DNA of 64,000 bases from Phyllostachys edulis (Eukaryota; Streptophyta; Magnoliopsida; Poales; Poaceae): assembly GCA_036346405.1 (NCBI GenBank), contig CM070562.1:71133482-71197481 (forward strand), written 5' to 3'. Both the position numbers and the translations under genes were made by a program. The notes beneath the pieces were generated by a model. It ran no database searches, was not told the DNA's origin, and saw nothing but the letters and a program-made list of their open reading frames with translations. Below, piece by piece: positions 32,829 through 43,684 of the stretch (its first letter is position 1; each line of letters opens with the position of its first letter).

Positions 32829-33549
32829 TGTGAGTTGATTATTTACTTATGTGGGTTAATTTATTGATTAAGCATGGTAAATGAAATGGAGGTGGGTTAA
32901 TGCATGGTGGAGGTGTTGCCGCCAATATTGCGTCGCACTGATGTAACTACTCCCCTCTACTCTCTATCGTTTTCCTTCCCCTTGCTCTGTGATGTAAACT
33001 GAGGGCTATTGGTGTATGTGCATTATGTGTATCTTGCTTAGTTCATGCTGTGGGTTCAGATTGACAAAAATGAATGGGGCAAAATGGCGGGTTTGGTTAA
33101 TGCTCTCTGATAGATACTAAGGGTTATTGATGCTGGTTCTTTGTGCTTGGTTGGCTTACATAGGATGTGGTTCGGATGGGGCAAAACATCAGTCTATACA
33201 CATACAAAATTTTGTACATGTAACTAATCTTATGGTATGTTTCTATATGGTATTCTGCTTTTGAAAGCTGCAATTAACTTTTCATATTTGTAATGGTTAG
33301 GCTAATTTGTAACACTGCAATTAACATTCAAATTTCTAGAATTTTTACCTAACTTGTGCCTCTGATCATCAATTATTTATTAATTGGTGTGTATTCTATT
33401 CCAAAACAAGACCAAATGAGTCAAAAACTACTACAACACCTCTTTGCATGTCTCTCGCCATTCATTTCACCTTTGTCTGTGTAACCGTGTTCATGTCGGT
33501 CAAGTTCTCCTCTCTTGTGTCCCAGGTACGTCCTACCATTCCATTCCTG

Positions 33550-33834
33550 GTCTAAACTCTCCAAGCAGTGACTGCTTCTGCCTTGACAGTCCACGCCATG
33601 TTCAGAAAGTGGCGTGGATGCGCGGATACTCCGACTGGGAAGTGGCTTCATGTATCAGCAACCAACCATTTCTTGTTGTCAAGTCCAATTACCTATCGAG
33701 GACATCCAGGTAATTATATGTCCACACGCTCTCCTGACAGTCATGCTTTTTGAACTTGCAGGCTCGATGAAGTTGCCTGTGGCTGCTGTCTCATCCTCCT
33801 CATGATCCCCCGAATGTGGCTCGGGACTACGAAC

Positions 33835-33917
<83 letters not shown>

Positions 33918-33960
33918 CCGATTTTAAAGGCACAAGGAGCCACCGCTTGGAGACTTTATA
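33550..33960. repeat. decayed hairpin with (TA)n expansion
   Basis: The left arm is reduced to CTCCAAGCAGTGACTGCTTC and the stretch near 33600-33650; the right arm (33680-33960) is largely kept and carries (TA)n at 33838-33914. It is the deletion derivative of the hairpin at 47213-47816. Confidence 0.7.
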
Positions 33961-34284
33961 GAGAATATATATCATAGATGGTTTTATCTAGAAACCGTCA
34001 GTGATACATCAGCTATCATAGACGGTTTAATCTACAAACTGTCTGTGATAGTGAACTATCACAGATGGTTTCATCTATAAACCGTATGTGATAGTCTGCA
34101 ACACACTATCACAGATGGTTTCATCTACAAACCGTATGTGATAGTCTGCAACACAAACGGTTCAAAAAACTGTCTGTGATGACCTCATGTCATTATTGAC
34201 CCATAAACTCAGACGACTCACGAAACCGTCTGTGATGATGTTTTTGAACCGTCTGTGAAGACCTTTTCTGTAGTAGTGTTTGCC

Positions 34285-34340
34285 AGAACCAATGACACCA
34301 TAGACTGCTACTCGCATGCCTCTCACCACACTATGATATA
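34285..34340 (-). pseudogene. captured ABCC/MRP fragment: Walker A of NBD1
   Basis: The minus strand reads VVRGMRVAVYGVIGSGK, with the Walker A core GVIGSGK. The CACTA element inserted directly after this Lys codon; homology resumes at the other side (30830 downwards). A less clear upstream stretch runs to 34460. Confidence 0.82.
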
Positions 34341-34699
34341 CTCTGTAGTGGAGCACTGACTGAAATCCATAACACGCAAGCAGTTTGCAAATGAAAATGC
34401 ATTCACCACTGAGCTCCGGTATTCTACTATGCAGAAAGTGCTTCAATAAAAAGCGCACACATGTCTGTTAAAACGCACAATAGCAATGGTCAAAATGCTT
34501 GCACATACTAATACGAGTACTGACTACTGCGATGTCCTTGTACAAAAAATGCAACTTTCCTTCCCAGAAATCTAAAACATCCCAAGAAATCTGACGAAAT
34601 TTGCAATTGATTTCTTTCATATCATTGCAAAAACATCCAAATGTTACAAATTTACAATGAACATTGGTCTCATTGTTCAGTTCACTAACCTCTGTGCTC

Positions 34700-34993
34700 T
34701 GTCTAACTCTGCAGGCATCATGAGGAGGGAAGGCCGAGGCTACTTGTGCATGAGGGGAGGCGGCGGCACGCAACCGCGAAGGAAGAGGATGGCGGCTGCA
34801 GTGGCAAAGGACTAAGGAGGAAGGACACAGTGGCCAACGAGGTAGGGCATGGGTGGGGGAGGGGTAGATGAGGATTGAGGATCGAGGAGGACCGCGGAGG
34901 GAGGGAGGCGGCAGCTGCAAGGGGCGGAGGAGGAATGCAGGCAGCCATGGTGGTGGTCGCGGTGAGGGTTAGGGGGCCAGATGGGATTGCCAT
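34700..34993 (-). other. GC-rich first-exon-like frame in the hAT element
   Basis: A 91-codon minus-strand frame starts MAIPSGPLTLTATTTMAACI, is Pro/Ser/Ala-rich, and lies upstream (minus sense) of the ABCC fragment. It could be a second captured piece giving a chimeric transcript. No domain recognised. Confidence 0.4.
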
Positions 34994-35346
34994 TTGGGAG
35001 CTATGGACACTGGGAGTGGGCGTTGGGTGCGGGACTACGCTCTGTGCAGGATGAGGATGATGTATGGATATTGGATGGACTGTTGTCGCTCACTCTCTCT
35101 CGCTCGACGCTAGGTCAGTTCAGATAGCACTCGGATAATTTCCAGATAGATCTAATTTAATTCCCGGATAGCCCCGAATAAATTGGATATGTTCTTACCG
35201 AATCCAAATCCATATCCGACAAAAAAATTCTGAATCCGGATCCGAATCCAAAAAACCCGGATATCTGGAAAAAAGCTCCGGACTTTTGCCCACATTTATC
35301 CGACCGGTCGGGAATTATCCACTCCATTTGCACCCCTACCTGTGAG

Positions 35347-36815
35347 GCACCATCGCCCGTTTGTAGTACAACACTCTGATGTGATAAGAGGTATACCGTG
35401 AGGTGCGAAAGGGGGGTGCGGATGGAAGGTCTGGGGATGGAAAACTAGGGACAAGCAATGGGAAATAACGAATGTGAAAGAACCTCACTCTCGTGGGACT
35501 ACACAAGTGTCCAGGGAGCACCTTCAAGCGATCGCTAATTTAATTATAAGGCGCACAACTGGGATTGTGGCTATCGACCCTAATGTGACCGTCGCCACCC
35601 TTATTCAGGCTATATTTGTGTTCATTAAGTGTCGTGTGAAGTACGGAAAGACATGGAGGGTAAAGCAGAGAGCTATACAATTATTGTGGAGTGATTGGAA
35701 GGAGGGTTATGGGTTGCTTCTTCAGATCCTAAGCGCTATGCAGGGCGAGAACTGGGCATGGAGTTTTATCCTTGGCACGGGAACCGAACGAAAATCGATG
35801 AAGGAGTTATGAAACATGTTCTCGAGCGAGTGTATTGGTCTTTTGGGCAATGCAAAGAGGCCTTTAAGCATTGCAGGCATGTCTTATCAGTTGACGCCAC
35901 ATTCCTAACCGGGAAGTACTATGGTGCCTTGATAGTCACTGTGGGTATTGATGCGGAGGACCAGCTGATTCCACTAGCATTCGTACTTACTGAGGGTGAG
36001 ACCAATGCAAGCTAGCAATGGTTCATGGATATAGTTCGTATATGCCTTGTTGGGCCTGGATGAAAGGTTTGCATCGTCTCGGATAGGCACCGCGACATTA
36101 TGAACATTGTGAAGAGCAAACTTGATGGACACTCGGATGTGCTGCATAGGTGGTGAATGCGTTACTTAGCGCCAATTTTTTAAAGCAATGCAGTAGGAAA
36201 GATCTCACAAAAAAGTTCAAGCTATTGTGCGGATGTTTGGAGAAGAGGGACTTCAAGGATGAGCTGATGGAGTTGAGGAGACTGACCAACCAACGAGGGA
36301 ATAAATAGTTGGATGAGGTCTTGCAGCACAAGAGGAAATGTGCACATGCATATGATGAAGGTGGATGTAGGTATGGTATGATGACCACGAACATCTCGGT
36401 GGTGTCGAACAACGTTCTGAAGGGCATCCGTGCTATACTCATATCGTCCATTGTGGAGTACTCATTTAGGAAGACCAACTCATACTTTGTGGATCAGTGG
36501 ACCCGTGCAAGGGATGCATACAATGCCGGTGAGCATTGGGGTGCGACTGCTGCCAAACACCTTGCTCTGGTGGAGGATGAGTCATGCAACCAGGAGGTGG
36601 ACAAATAGGATTCGACTTTGCATATCTACGCTGTTAGGGCAGCGAGGGGCACATCGATAGGGGGTGAGTGTTATAAAGGCCAAAACCATAGAGTGAACCT
36701 GACCGCAGGATATTGCACTTGCATGGTCCCGACTTTGCTACATGTGCCATGCTCGCACATCGTCACCGCATGCCGCATGTGTGGCATAAGCCACCTTTTG
36801 AACCTTCATTGGTGA
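35347..36815 (+). pseudogene. MULE transposase, DNA-binding, catalytic and SWIM regions
   Basis: After the hAT element the protein continues RHHRPFVVQHSD, then CGWKVWGWKTRDKQWEITNV (zinc-finger-like DNA-binding domain). Next come VKYGKTWRVKQRAIQLLW and, one frame over, VDATFLTGKYYGALIVTVGI DAEDQ with the first catalytic Asp of the MULE domain. IVSDRHRDIMNIV holds the second Asp. A SWIM zinc finger, YCTCMVPTLLHVPCSHIVTA (CxC...CxH), lies near 36710-36790. At least one frameshift (near 35755) and several stops (TGA 35401-35403, TAG 36016, TGA 36061, TGA 36155, TAG 36307, TAG 36606) abolish it. Its product would bind the element's TIRs in the nucleus and catalyse cut-and-paste transposition. Confidence 0.88.
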
Positions 36816-37141
36816 GGAATTCTCAAAGCTAGCCACGATCAGGACTTAGAAGGGGAGGAATACATTCCCGACAAAGAAATAATGAACAAGCGACGTGGTA
36901 GGAGGAAGAGGAAAAGACTTCGTAATGATATGGATCACTCACAACAAGCCGGTAAGGACATGTATAGTCTAGGGGACTTCGACGACGCTGCTCTCGTATC
37001 CAACAGGACGTCTCTTGCTCCCCTGAGGTAATAGCCGTTGTCATTGTGCAAAGAGTATTGCTGTGTCTTCAATATGTTCACTCCATAGCATTTTTCTCCA
37101 TTGTATTGTACTTCATATCTACTAACAAATTTCTTTCTTCT

Positions 37142-38247
37142 ATTGCAGGATGCCTCAGTACCCGTAGTACGCATTGCTCATCTCGGAGTACGATAATGAC
37201 AACCACACACATCTTATTGTTGATGAGGGTGTGATGAGATTTCTTCATGCGTTGTTCGATCATGCTTTCAACTTATTGACCATGTGGTGCATTTCACTTA
37301 TGTCTATGCAAATTTGTCTCACATGTACTCCAGCCGTTTCGCCCTCGGACCCACACCCCTCTGGAGTGGGATGAGCGGTATGTGCCGTACGTCCACGATG
37401 CCGGTTTCCTTCCCTTGGCGTAGATTTTCACCAACGGGCTTTCCCGCATGGACGGTGCTATGCAGATGGTACTGGTGGACCGATGGCACTCGAAGACACA
37501 CACACGTTCCACCTCCTGTCAGGCGAGATGACCATCGCGTTACAGGATGTTGCTATGCTTCCCGTCCTTCCCATAGATGGGCTTCCCGTGACTGGAGATA
37601 TCAACAGCGCGGGTTGGCGTGACCTGGTTGGTGAGTGGCCTGGTGTGCGGTTAGACGATTCGGCTGAGGATGCGAGGGACAATCGGTCGTCGGCCGTGCT
37701 TGCATCGTGGCTGCGTGCAAACTTCAACATGTGCCCACAGGACACAGATATGGTCATAGTGCAGCGCTTCACATGGGCATGGGTGTGGCATCTACTTGGG
37801 TCCTTCCAGTTCCCCAACAGTACCAACAATGCCATCTCCTAGGTATACTTGCCCATGTTGGCTGATATCAACGCTGGACACCTTACGTACCCAACCTAAT
37901 TGAAAAGGCACCAAAGGAGCCCAAGAAAACAGGGTAGTGATGGAGGACACCCGAATAGGAAGCTAAGTACGATGAGGCTAAGCGCGCAGTGGGCAAGGGG
38001 AAGGATCCTACTAGTGAGACCAGCGGTCGTATTAGCGCTCCCCGTCGCCCGGGCGCAATCCGGATCGAAGAGGTAAGTTGTGTTCAATTTGCATCCTGAT
38101 TATTAATTTTGCCATGCGTTGTGTTATCCAAATATCATTCAATCGTCCAGCCCGTCTCACAGAACATGACTGACTTTGAGACTGGCCACCGTCGCCGTGG
38201 GCAGTTAGGAGATAAGGGGAAGGGAGCGATGGGCCGCCAAAACTAAT
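37142..38247 (+). pseudogene. plant mobile domain (PMD, MAIN-like) gene of the MULE
   Basis: After an acceptor near 37149, frames resembling WDERYVPYVHDAGFLPLA and then HTFHLLSGEMTIALQDVAML PVLPIDGLPVTGD (37495-37590) give the plant mobile domain, best preserved in one 119-codon frame at 37483-37842. A donor near 38072 and an acceptor near 38150 lead to a short basic terminal exon ending at 38247. The N-terminal part is split over frames. PMDs occur in MAIN/MAIL1 proteins and in MULE or gypsy elements. The transposase lies directly upstream on the same strand, so the two were probably co-mobilised. The first exons carry stops; function is unlikely. Confidence 0.82.
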
Positions 38248-38455
38248 TAACTTCGTTACAATCGACCTTTTTTATTCCAAAAAGACACACATGTATTGTA
38301 GGTGTATTTCGGTTTGTTGAGTCGTGCATAATGTCGTTCCTTATGCACGTAATCATAAACCATGTGCGACATGTAATTCACAACTACATTATAAAGTCTA
38401 TTTCAAATTTCGTTTTGTTTTTTGCATTCAATTCTTGGCATGGCAAGGCATGCTC

Positions 38456-41400
38456 TAAAGGGATACGGGTAGGCTACGCTAGCTGACAATTCAAAAATTC
38501 TATCACATAAACCAAGATGCCATGCAAGCAAGAGATCATAGATCGTTACCAACAGACATGCAGTGCAGCAGAAGAAGGGTCGGAGCAGCCTGATCCAATG
38601 AAGAGCGCGTCGAGATAGTGGTCATAGTCGACCATCTTACGTCGAGTACGTCAATGTAGTGGTCGTGGTCGATCGTCTAGCGTCCTCGCAAGTCAATCGT
38701 CTCTTCCAACAACCTCTGCAGTTCCTTGTGAAGATCGTGGGTCGTCCTCAAGCAAAACAGCAACCGTAGTAGCGCCTCTATGGTATCCACACGTCCAGAG
38801 AAGGAACATCGTACGCTGGTGTGCTAGCACCAAATCGCACAGAAAGGTTCTCTAAATAAGATGGCAGCTAGGGTTTCAGTGGAACAATTCACATGTATCG
38901 CATGTCTCCAACAGCCTCAAGCATCTCCTTATATAGTGTCCATGATGGATCCCATCCAAACACGCTTGACGAATCGTATCCATACTTGTTTGTTCCAACA
39001 AGTTAAGTGTGTGACCCGTTTGGTTCATGCGTAATCGGTTGTGACTAGGAAACTCATTTCCGATCACGAGTAGTCAGTGGTTCCTAGCAGAACATGACGA
39101 TTCCCGAATACACATGAATTATATCAGACGAACCTTAATGCAATATGATCTATGATGTAGGATCAAGGATAACTGACTAGAGGGGGGGTGAATAGGAGGT
39201 TTTAAAACTTTTTAGCAAATTAACAATTTAAGACAATTATGAATTATGTCTAAACTAGATACAATTCCAGCTAAGCAATTTAATACAAGATAAATGCTAG
39301 AATTGTAAATGCGGAATAAGTAAAGACAAGAAAGAACCACAAAATAGACAACGATGTTTTCCCGTGGTATTGAAGACTTGCCGGTCTTCACTAGTCCACG
39401 TTGAGGAAGCTTGAACGAATCAAGCCGGCTCCACGAATTAAGCCTTCCCTCGATCACTATTGGTTGTTCTTTCTCCGCTCCGGAGATGGTGAACACCGAA
39501 CCACTCACAATCTTAGCACCGGGCCTCTTCACAAGCTTCTTGAAGAGATCACCGTGCTCCCACCACCAAGCCGTCTAGGAGTTCAGCAAAACTCCAAGAG
39601 TAATAAATCGATGACCTTCGTTTGATGGCACTCAAGTGCAAATGGATCAACTAGAATGAGTGAATGCACTTGAATTGACTCAACTACCTCACAATGAATG
39701 CACAAGTGTATTTGAGGTGTTGAATCAATGCTCAAGGCTCTAAGGATGTTAAATGAAGAGTTCTCTTCTGTCCTAGAGCAGGTAGAGGGGTATTTATAAC
39801 CTCCACAATAAAATCTAACCGTTATGAGAGAAACCCCAACTTTTCAGCGAAATGCGGTACTACCGCCAACCAAGGTGCGGTACTACCGCTTCTCACTAAC
39901 CGCTCTATAACGGCTACAACAGGAGCATTAACTTCCTCTGACATAGCTATTTTAAACACAGCGTGGTACTACCGCCAACTATCATACAGTCATACCGCTA
40001 AGCCCAGTCATACCGCATAAAGGAGCGGTACTACCATTCTCAGGGTTTTCAATCTCAGTTGAAAAGAGTGCTTCTCTGGAATTTACGTACCACCACATAA
40101 AATTCGGAACTACCATGGAGTGGTAGTTCCACCATTAAAGCTCCGGTACTACCGCACCACTGAATTGAATAGGCTCACCCAAACACACTAGCCACGTGGA
40201 CGGCTCGGATGAAATGGGTTGTTCGGACCATGCGTTTAAACCACACGATCATGTCATTTTCGGACAGTCCGAACGGCTCACGGTAGTACCGCCAAAGGAA
40301 GTGCGGTAATACCGCTAAGCGGTAGTTCCGCTAGGCAAGCACCGGTACTATCGTTTGCCAAGAGAGCACAAGAGTTCAAAAAAGAGTCTCTCTGGAAAAT
40401 ACGTTCCGCTTCAATTTTCCGGAAATACCGTAGAGCAGTAGTACTGTTTAAACAACGGCGGTACTACCGTTCCAAAAATTTTGCAAATTTAGCCAAAATG
40501 GAGCCTCTCTGGATTTTACGTACCGTCAACTAAAATTTGGAATTACTGCGTTGTGGTCGTACCGCTCCACAAATAAGTTGACAGACACGTTTGAACTGCA
40601 CACGTGGACGCTCTAGATTAAATGGGCTGTTCGGACCATGCGTTTAAAACACACGATCATGTCACTTTCGGACGGTCCGAACAGCCCACGGTAGTACCGC
40701 CAAGAGATGCGCGGTCATACCGCTCTAAGCGGTAGTTTCGCCAGTTAGCCTCTGGTACTACCGTTTGTGAAGTTAATTACATAGAGAGCTTTCAAATTCA
40801 AATTTAAATGTATGCATGATCCTAAATTGACCCAAATGGCACAAGACCATGCTATCAAGCTACTAGTCATGATCCCTCTTAATAGTACGGCATTTAACCT
40901 ATAATCCGGTCTTCCAACCATTTCTCCTAAGACCGGCAAAATATAAAAAGGATCCTAGACTATTTGCACCTTGTCTTTTATCCAAAAGACCTTCATGTTG
41001 TCTTTTAGCAAGCATCTTCAAGGCATCAAATTCACCAATGGAACTTAACCTTGTAAATACTCAATAAACATGTTAATCCCATATTCACATATTATAATTA
41101 ATTACCAAAACCATTTTTAGGGGTCTAGATGCTTTCATATGACTAGGTCCATATCACTAACGACCAGCTCGTATCTCTATACGACCAGTTCATATTTGGT
41201 CTCGACCAGTTCGTAACTCCTTACGACCAGGTTTTCGACCACTAAGTGATCATGTTCGACCAGCCTACGATCAGCTCGTATCTCCATACGACTAGTCCAT
41301 ATCTGATTGAACTGAAAAACCTTCTCGTGTATTCTCTCTTTGTCTCACGATATCTGGTTGAACTCTAGGCGAGATGTTATGTCATCCATGGACAGTTCAA

Positions 41401-42081
41401 TACTTTCTCGATCGAGTGTCGGATAACTTTATGTGGTCGAACACTTCGACCACTAGTGGCATAGCCATGCACTTTCTTTACCCGACCACATCGAGGGGCC
41501 TAGAGATATCTCTCCTGTTATATTAGGAGGAGCAAATCCCATATCTGACCAGTCACATTCATCCACATGTTTCACAGCATACCTGAAAACTACCATTATA
41601 ACTACCCAGTTACGGAGTAGCGTTTGGCAACCCCAAAGTGTACTCTTACGTATGTAGGAAACCATGCTGATCTTAGGTCTAATGATTATACATCATCATT
41701 GCTTGATACCAACTAACAACACATAAAATCATAACAATCTCAATAGTGTCTCAAGGTGGGTCAATCCAACCTCATGTTCTCTAACATGTGTTCACATTAT
41801 TGATTTGATATCCCTATATCTATGGCCGGTGAAACATGGTCATCAATCAATACATGTGCTGGTCGATAGGATCACTGGTGTTCCGACCAGTGACATCCGA
41901 CCAAGGATTCATTTAGAACAACATCATATAAGTTAAAAGAGTTTCACTAACAAGTCACATACTTGTTAATCTTCATAACCAAGTATTCATTCAAGGAACA
42001 GAATAACATTTATTCAATAACTCATAAACATAAATGTGATATAATCATCTCTATGATTGCCTCTAGGGCATATCACCAACA
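38456..42081 (-). mobile_element. copia solo LTR (BARE-1/RIRE1-like), split by an inner LTR
   Basis: Read on the minus strand from 42081 it begins TGTTGGTGATATGCCCTAGA, the start of BARE-1/Angela/RIRE1-type LTRs. The 5-mer TGCTC follows at 42082-42086 and precedes the other edge at 38451-38455. Without the inner insertion it is about 1.64 kb, right for this family. The far edge reads TAAAGGG on the plus strand where TG is expected; one G-to-A change would explain it. No internal coding region or second LTR is present, so it is a solo LTR. Confidence 0.7.
39156..41137. mobile_element. solo LTR, 1982 bp, TSD TATGA
   Basis: It starts TGTAGGATCAAGG at 39156 and ends GATGCTTTCA at 41137 (TG...CA), with a perfect 5-bp duplication TATGA (39151-39155, 41138-41142). 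An early block, GACTAGAGGGGGGGTGAATAGG-like, and blocks around TTGCCGGTCTTC and GGCTCCACGAATTAAGCC are shared with the LTR at 61649. The middle (39840-40770) holds at least nine copies of a near-palindromic CGGTACTACCG motif. There is no coding capacity. Confidence 0.92.
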
Positions 42082-42454
42082 TGCTCAACAATGTCAAACA
42101 AAAGACATGGCACAACATAAAAATAAAGGTCCAAAAGGCGTGTTCTAGAAAAAAGGCACTAAATGGTCTTTGACCCCTAAGTGACGACGAGCACCACCAA
42201 TCATTGCAATGGGATGTGGCTGGCTATTCATCCATCTCATGATTCAAACTAGAAACAACGCAGGTTTGAAAATAGATATACTGCCTAAGGTTGGGCATTC
42301 AGTTAGCACCGTTCATTTCTTACTAGCTCAAATCAGGTTTACAATTTTTGACCAATTGTCCTTGTAAAATCAAATGATAAATACGATGTACATGGGCACA
42401 TAAAACAGTGAACTTGTGAAGTGATTACCATGCTATGTTTATAATTGGCAGTCA

Positions 42455-42545
42455 TGCGCCTGAGGAAAAGTTCATCTTTCCACCCAAATGGTCCATATAT
42501 CTTTTGCAACAATCGTAAGATTTCTTCATCTGGAAACCCCTTCCA
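42455..42545 (-). other. unrecognised exon-like frame in the right part of the MULE
   Basis: The minus strand, after an acceptor-like TTTTAG (about 42557), has an open stretch reading WKGFPDEEILRLLQKIYGPF and GWKDELFLRRMTA. Composition and boundaries look like an internal exon of about 100 bp. Family not recognised; perhaps captured host sequence. Confidence 0.4.
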
Positions 42546-42599
42546 GCCATGTGAGCTAAAATTTTCAGCTTATATGATATGCAAATTCAATAAATAACA

Positions 42600-42860
42600 T
42601 GCACCCCCAAAGTCACCTCTGTCACGCCACGCGCGTTGGCATGACAACGACAAGGACAGGGCCACGCATGCCATCCACGCTAGCATGACGTGCGCATGCC
42701 GACTTGCATGGCAGGTTTGGCCATGTCGAGGAAAGTGGCGTGATAGAATGGTTTGGCCACGCCGCGAGTTATGGCGTGACTAAATGGGTCAAAATTGAAA
42801 ATAAAGTTAGCGAGGGGTAAACTTTAAAATATTATTAAAAAAGGATTAAATAAAAAAAAT
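42600..42860. other. GC-rich MULE subterminal sequence
   Basis: CCACGC, GGCATGAC and GGCGTGA motifs recur in both orientations; no frame of interest. Probably non-coding MULE end sequence. Confidence 0.35.
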
Positions 42861-43027
42861 TCCAATACTGATATGATACTATAGAGGTGCTTGTATTCCA
42901 CAGGCTAAATTGAGTTGGGAGTGCTCAAGCTAGCAAACCTAAATACATCATTGCCTATACATAAATAGAGGTTGTATATGTATCACAAACATATTTTCAC
43001 AACACAATGCACTTTCTACCACATTAA

Positions 43028-43681
43028 GGGCCTGTTTGGATCACGGGAGAAACACGGGAAAAATGGAGGAATCGAGTTCCTATAGTTTTCCACTGTAGCA
43101 GCATCTAGAGCAAAAGAACTACGAACAGTAAACCAAAGGAAAGTTCCACAAATCGATCGATTTAACGGGAATTAGAAAATCCACTCCCAGCTCAATTTTT
43201 TCGCGGAGGCCCGAGGCAAGAAGAGAGAGAAGCCTTGCGGCTACCACTGCCTCCACCCGGCTGCTTCGTCACCACCTCAAGAAGTTGCCGCCGGCCCCTC
43301 TCGCCACCGTCGCGATCGTCGCATGCTCCCACCGCACCCCGGCAACCCACGTCCGCCCGCCCTTGTTGCCACCACCACACCACGACATCCACCGCCGCCA
43401 TACTGGGAAGGATCCGGAGAGGAGGATAGAGATGGGATTAGGGAGTGGATGGGGAAGAAGGGACGGGAGGGAATTTTGAGGGGAGAGACAAGGATGGGAG
43501 ATATATAAATTCTTATTTTATTTCTATATTCATGTTTTTGATTCCTGCGTTCCAAACACCAATTCATGTGTCTTTACTATGTTATTCCAATCATCTGTTT
43601 TACACATACGTTCCTTTACTTTTCCTGTGTTTTTTTATTTTCATATTTCTTTGTTTTCTTTCTTGCGTTCCAAACAGACCC
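43028..43681. mobile_element. PIF/Harbinger-type element, 654 bp, TSD TAA
   Basis: The ends are GGGCCTGTTTGGA at 43028 and TCCAAACAGACCC ending at 43681, flanked by TAA (43025-43027, 43682-43684). The GC-rich interior (43200-43500) looks exonic, with a 64-codon Pro/His-rich frame, but encodes no transposase. Non-autonomous. Confidence 0.85.
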
Positions 43682-43684
43682 TAA

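Larger units (their letters stand above)
30953..34278 (+). mobile_element. CACTA element 1, complete, 3326 bp, TSD TTT
   Basis: It starts CACTACTACAAAAATAC at 30953 and ends TTTTCTGTAGTAGTG at 34278, with a 3-bp target duplication TTT (30950-30952, 34279-34281). Subterminal arrays of ATCACAGACGGTT and its inverse occupy about 30985-31220 and 33970-34260; another block lies at 32160-32370. The interior holds a broken non-transposase ORF (31479-32066), a GC-rich leader (32385-32820), two (TA)n runs and a decayed hairpin (33550-33960). No TNP1/TNP2 transposase is present, so it is non-autonomous. It sits inside the captured ABCC fragment, directly after the Walker A codons. Confidence 0.95.
29093..35338. 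mobile_element. hAT-type element, 6.2 kb, carrying an ABCC gene fragment
   Basis: The ends are TAGGGGTGCAAAC at 29093 and its inverse ATTTGCACCCCTA ending at 35338. They are flanked by an 8-bp duplication, CCCGTGAG (29085-29092) and CCTGTGAG (35339-35346), 7 of 8 matching. The subterminal zones (29100-29300, 35140-35330) are rich in CGGATA/TATCCG motifs in opposite orientation. TAGGGGTG termini and an 8-bp duplication define the hAT superfamily. No transposase is present. The interior holds a captured ABCC fragment on the minus strand and a nested CACTA element. Confidence 0.9.
28558..42937 (+). mobile_element. composite Mutator-like element (MULE with transposase and plant mobile domain)
   Basis: The 17-mer CCTAAATACATCATTGC occurs at 28541-28557 and 42938-42954. 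Just inside each copy lie imperfect inverted repeats of about 30 bp, starting GTTTGCCTAAGCTTG on the left and, inverted, GTTTGCTAGCTTGAG on the right. Between them are remnants of a MULE transposase (28602-29092, 35347-36815) and of a plant-mobile-domain gene (37142-38247) on the plus strand. Removing the nested insertions (29093-35338; 38456-42081) leaves about 4.5 kb, a sensible MULE size. A 17-bp duplication is longer than the usual 9-11 bp of MULEs, so the boundaries are probable, not proven. Confidence 0.65.
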
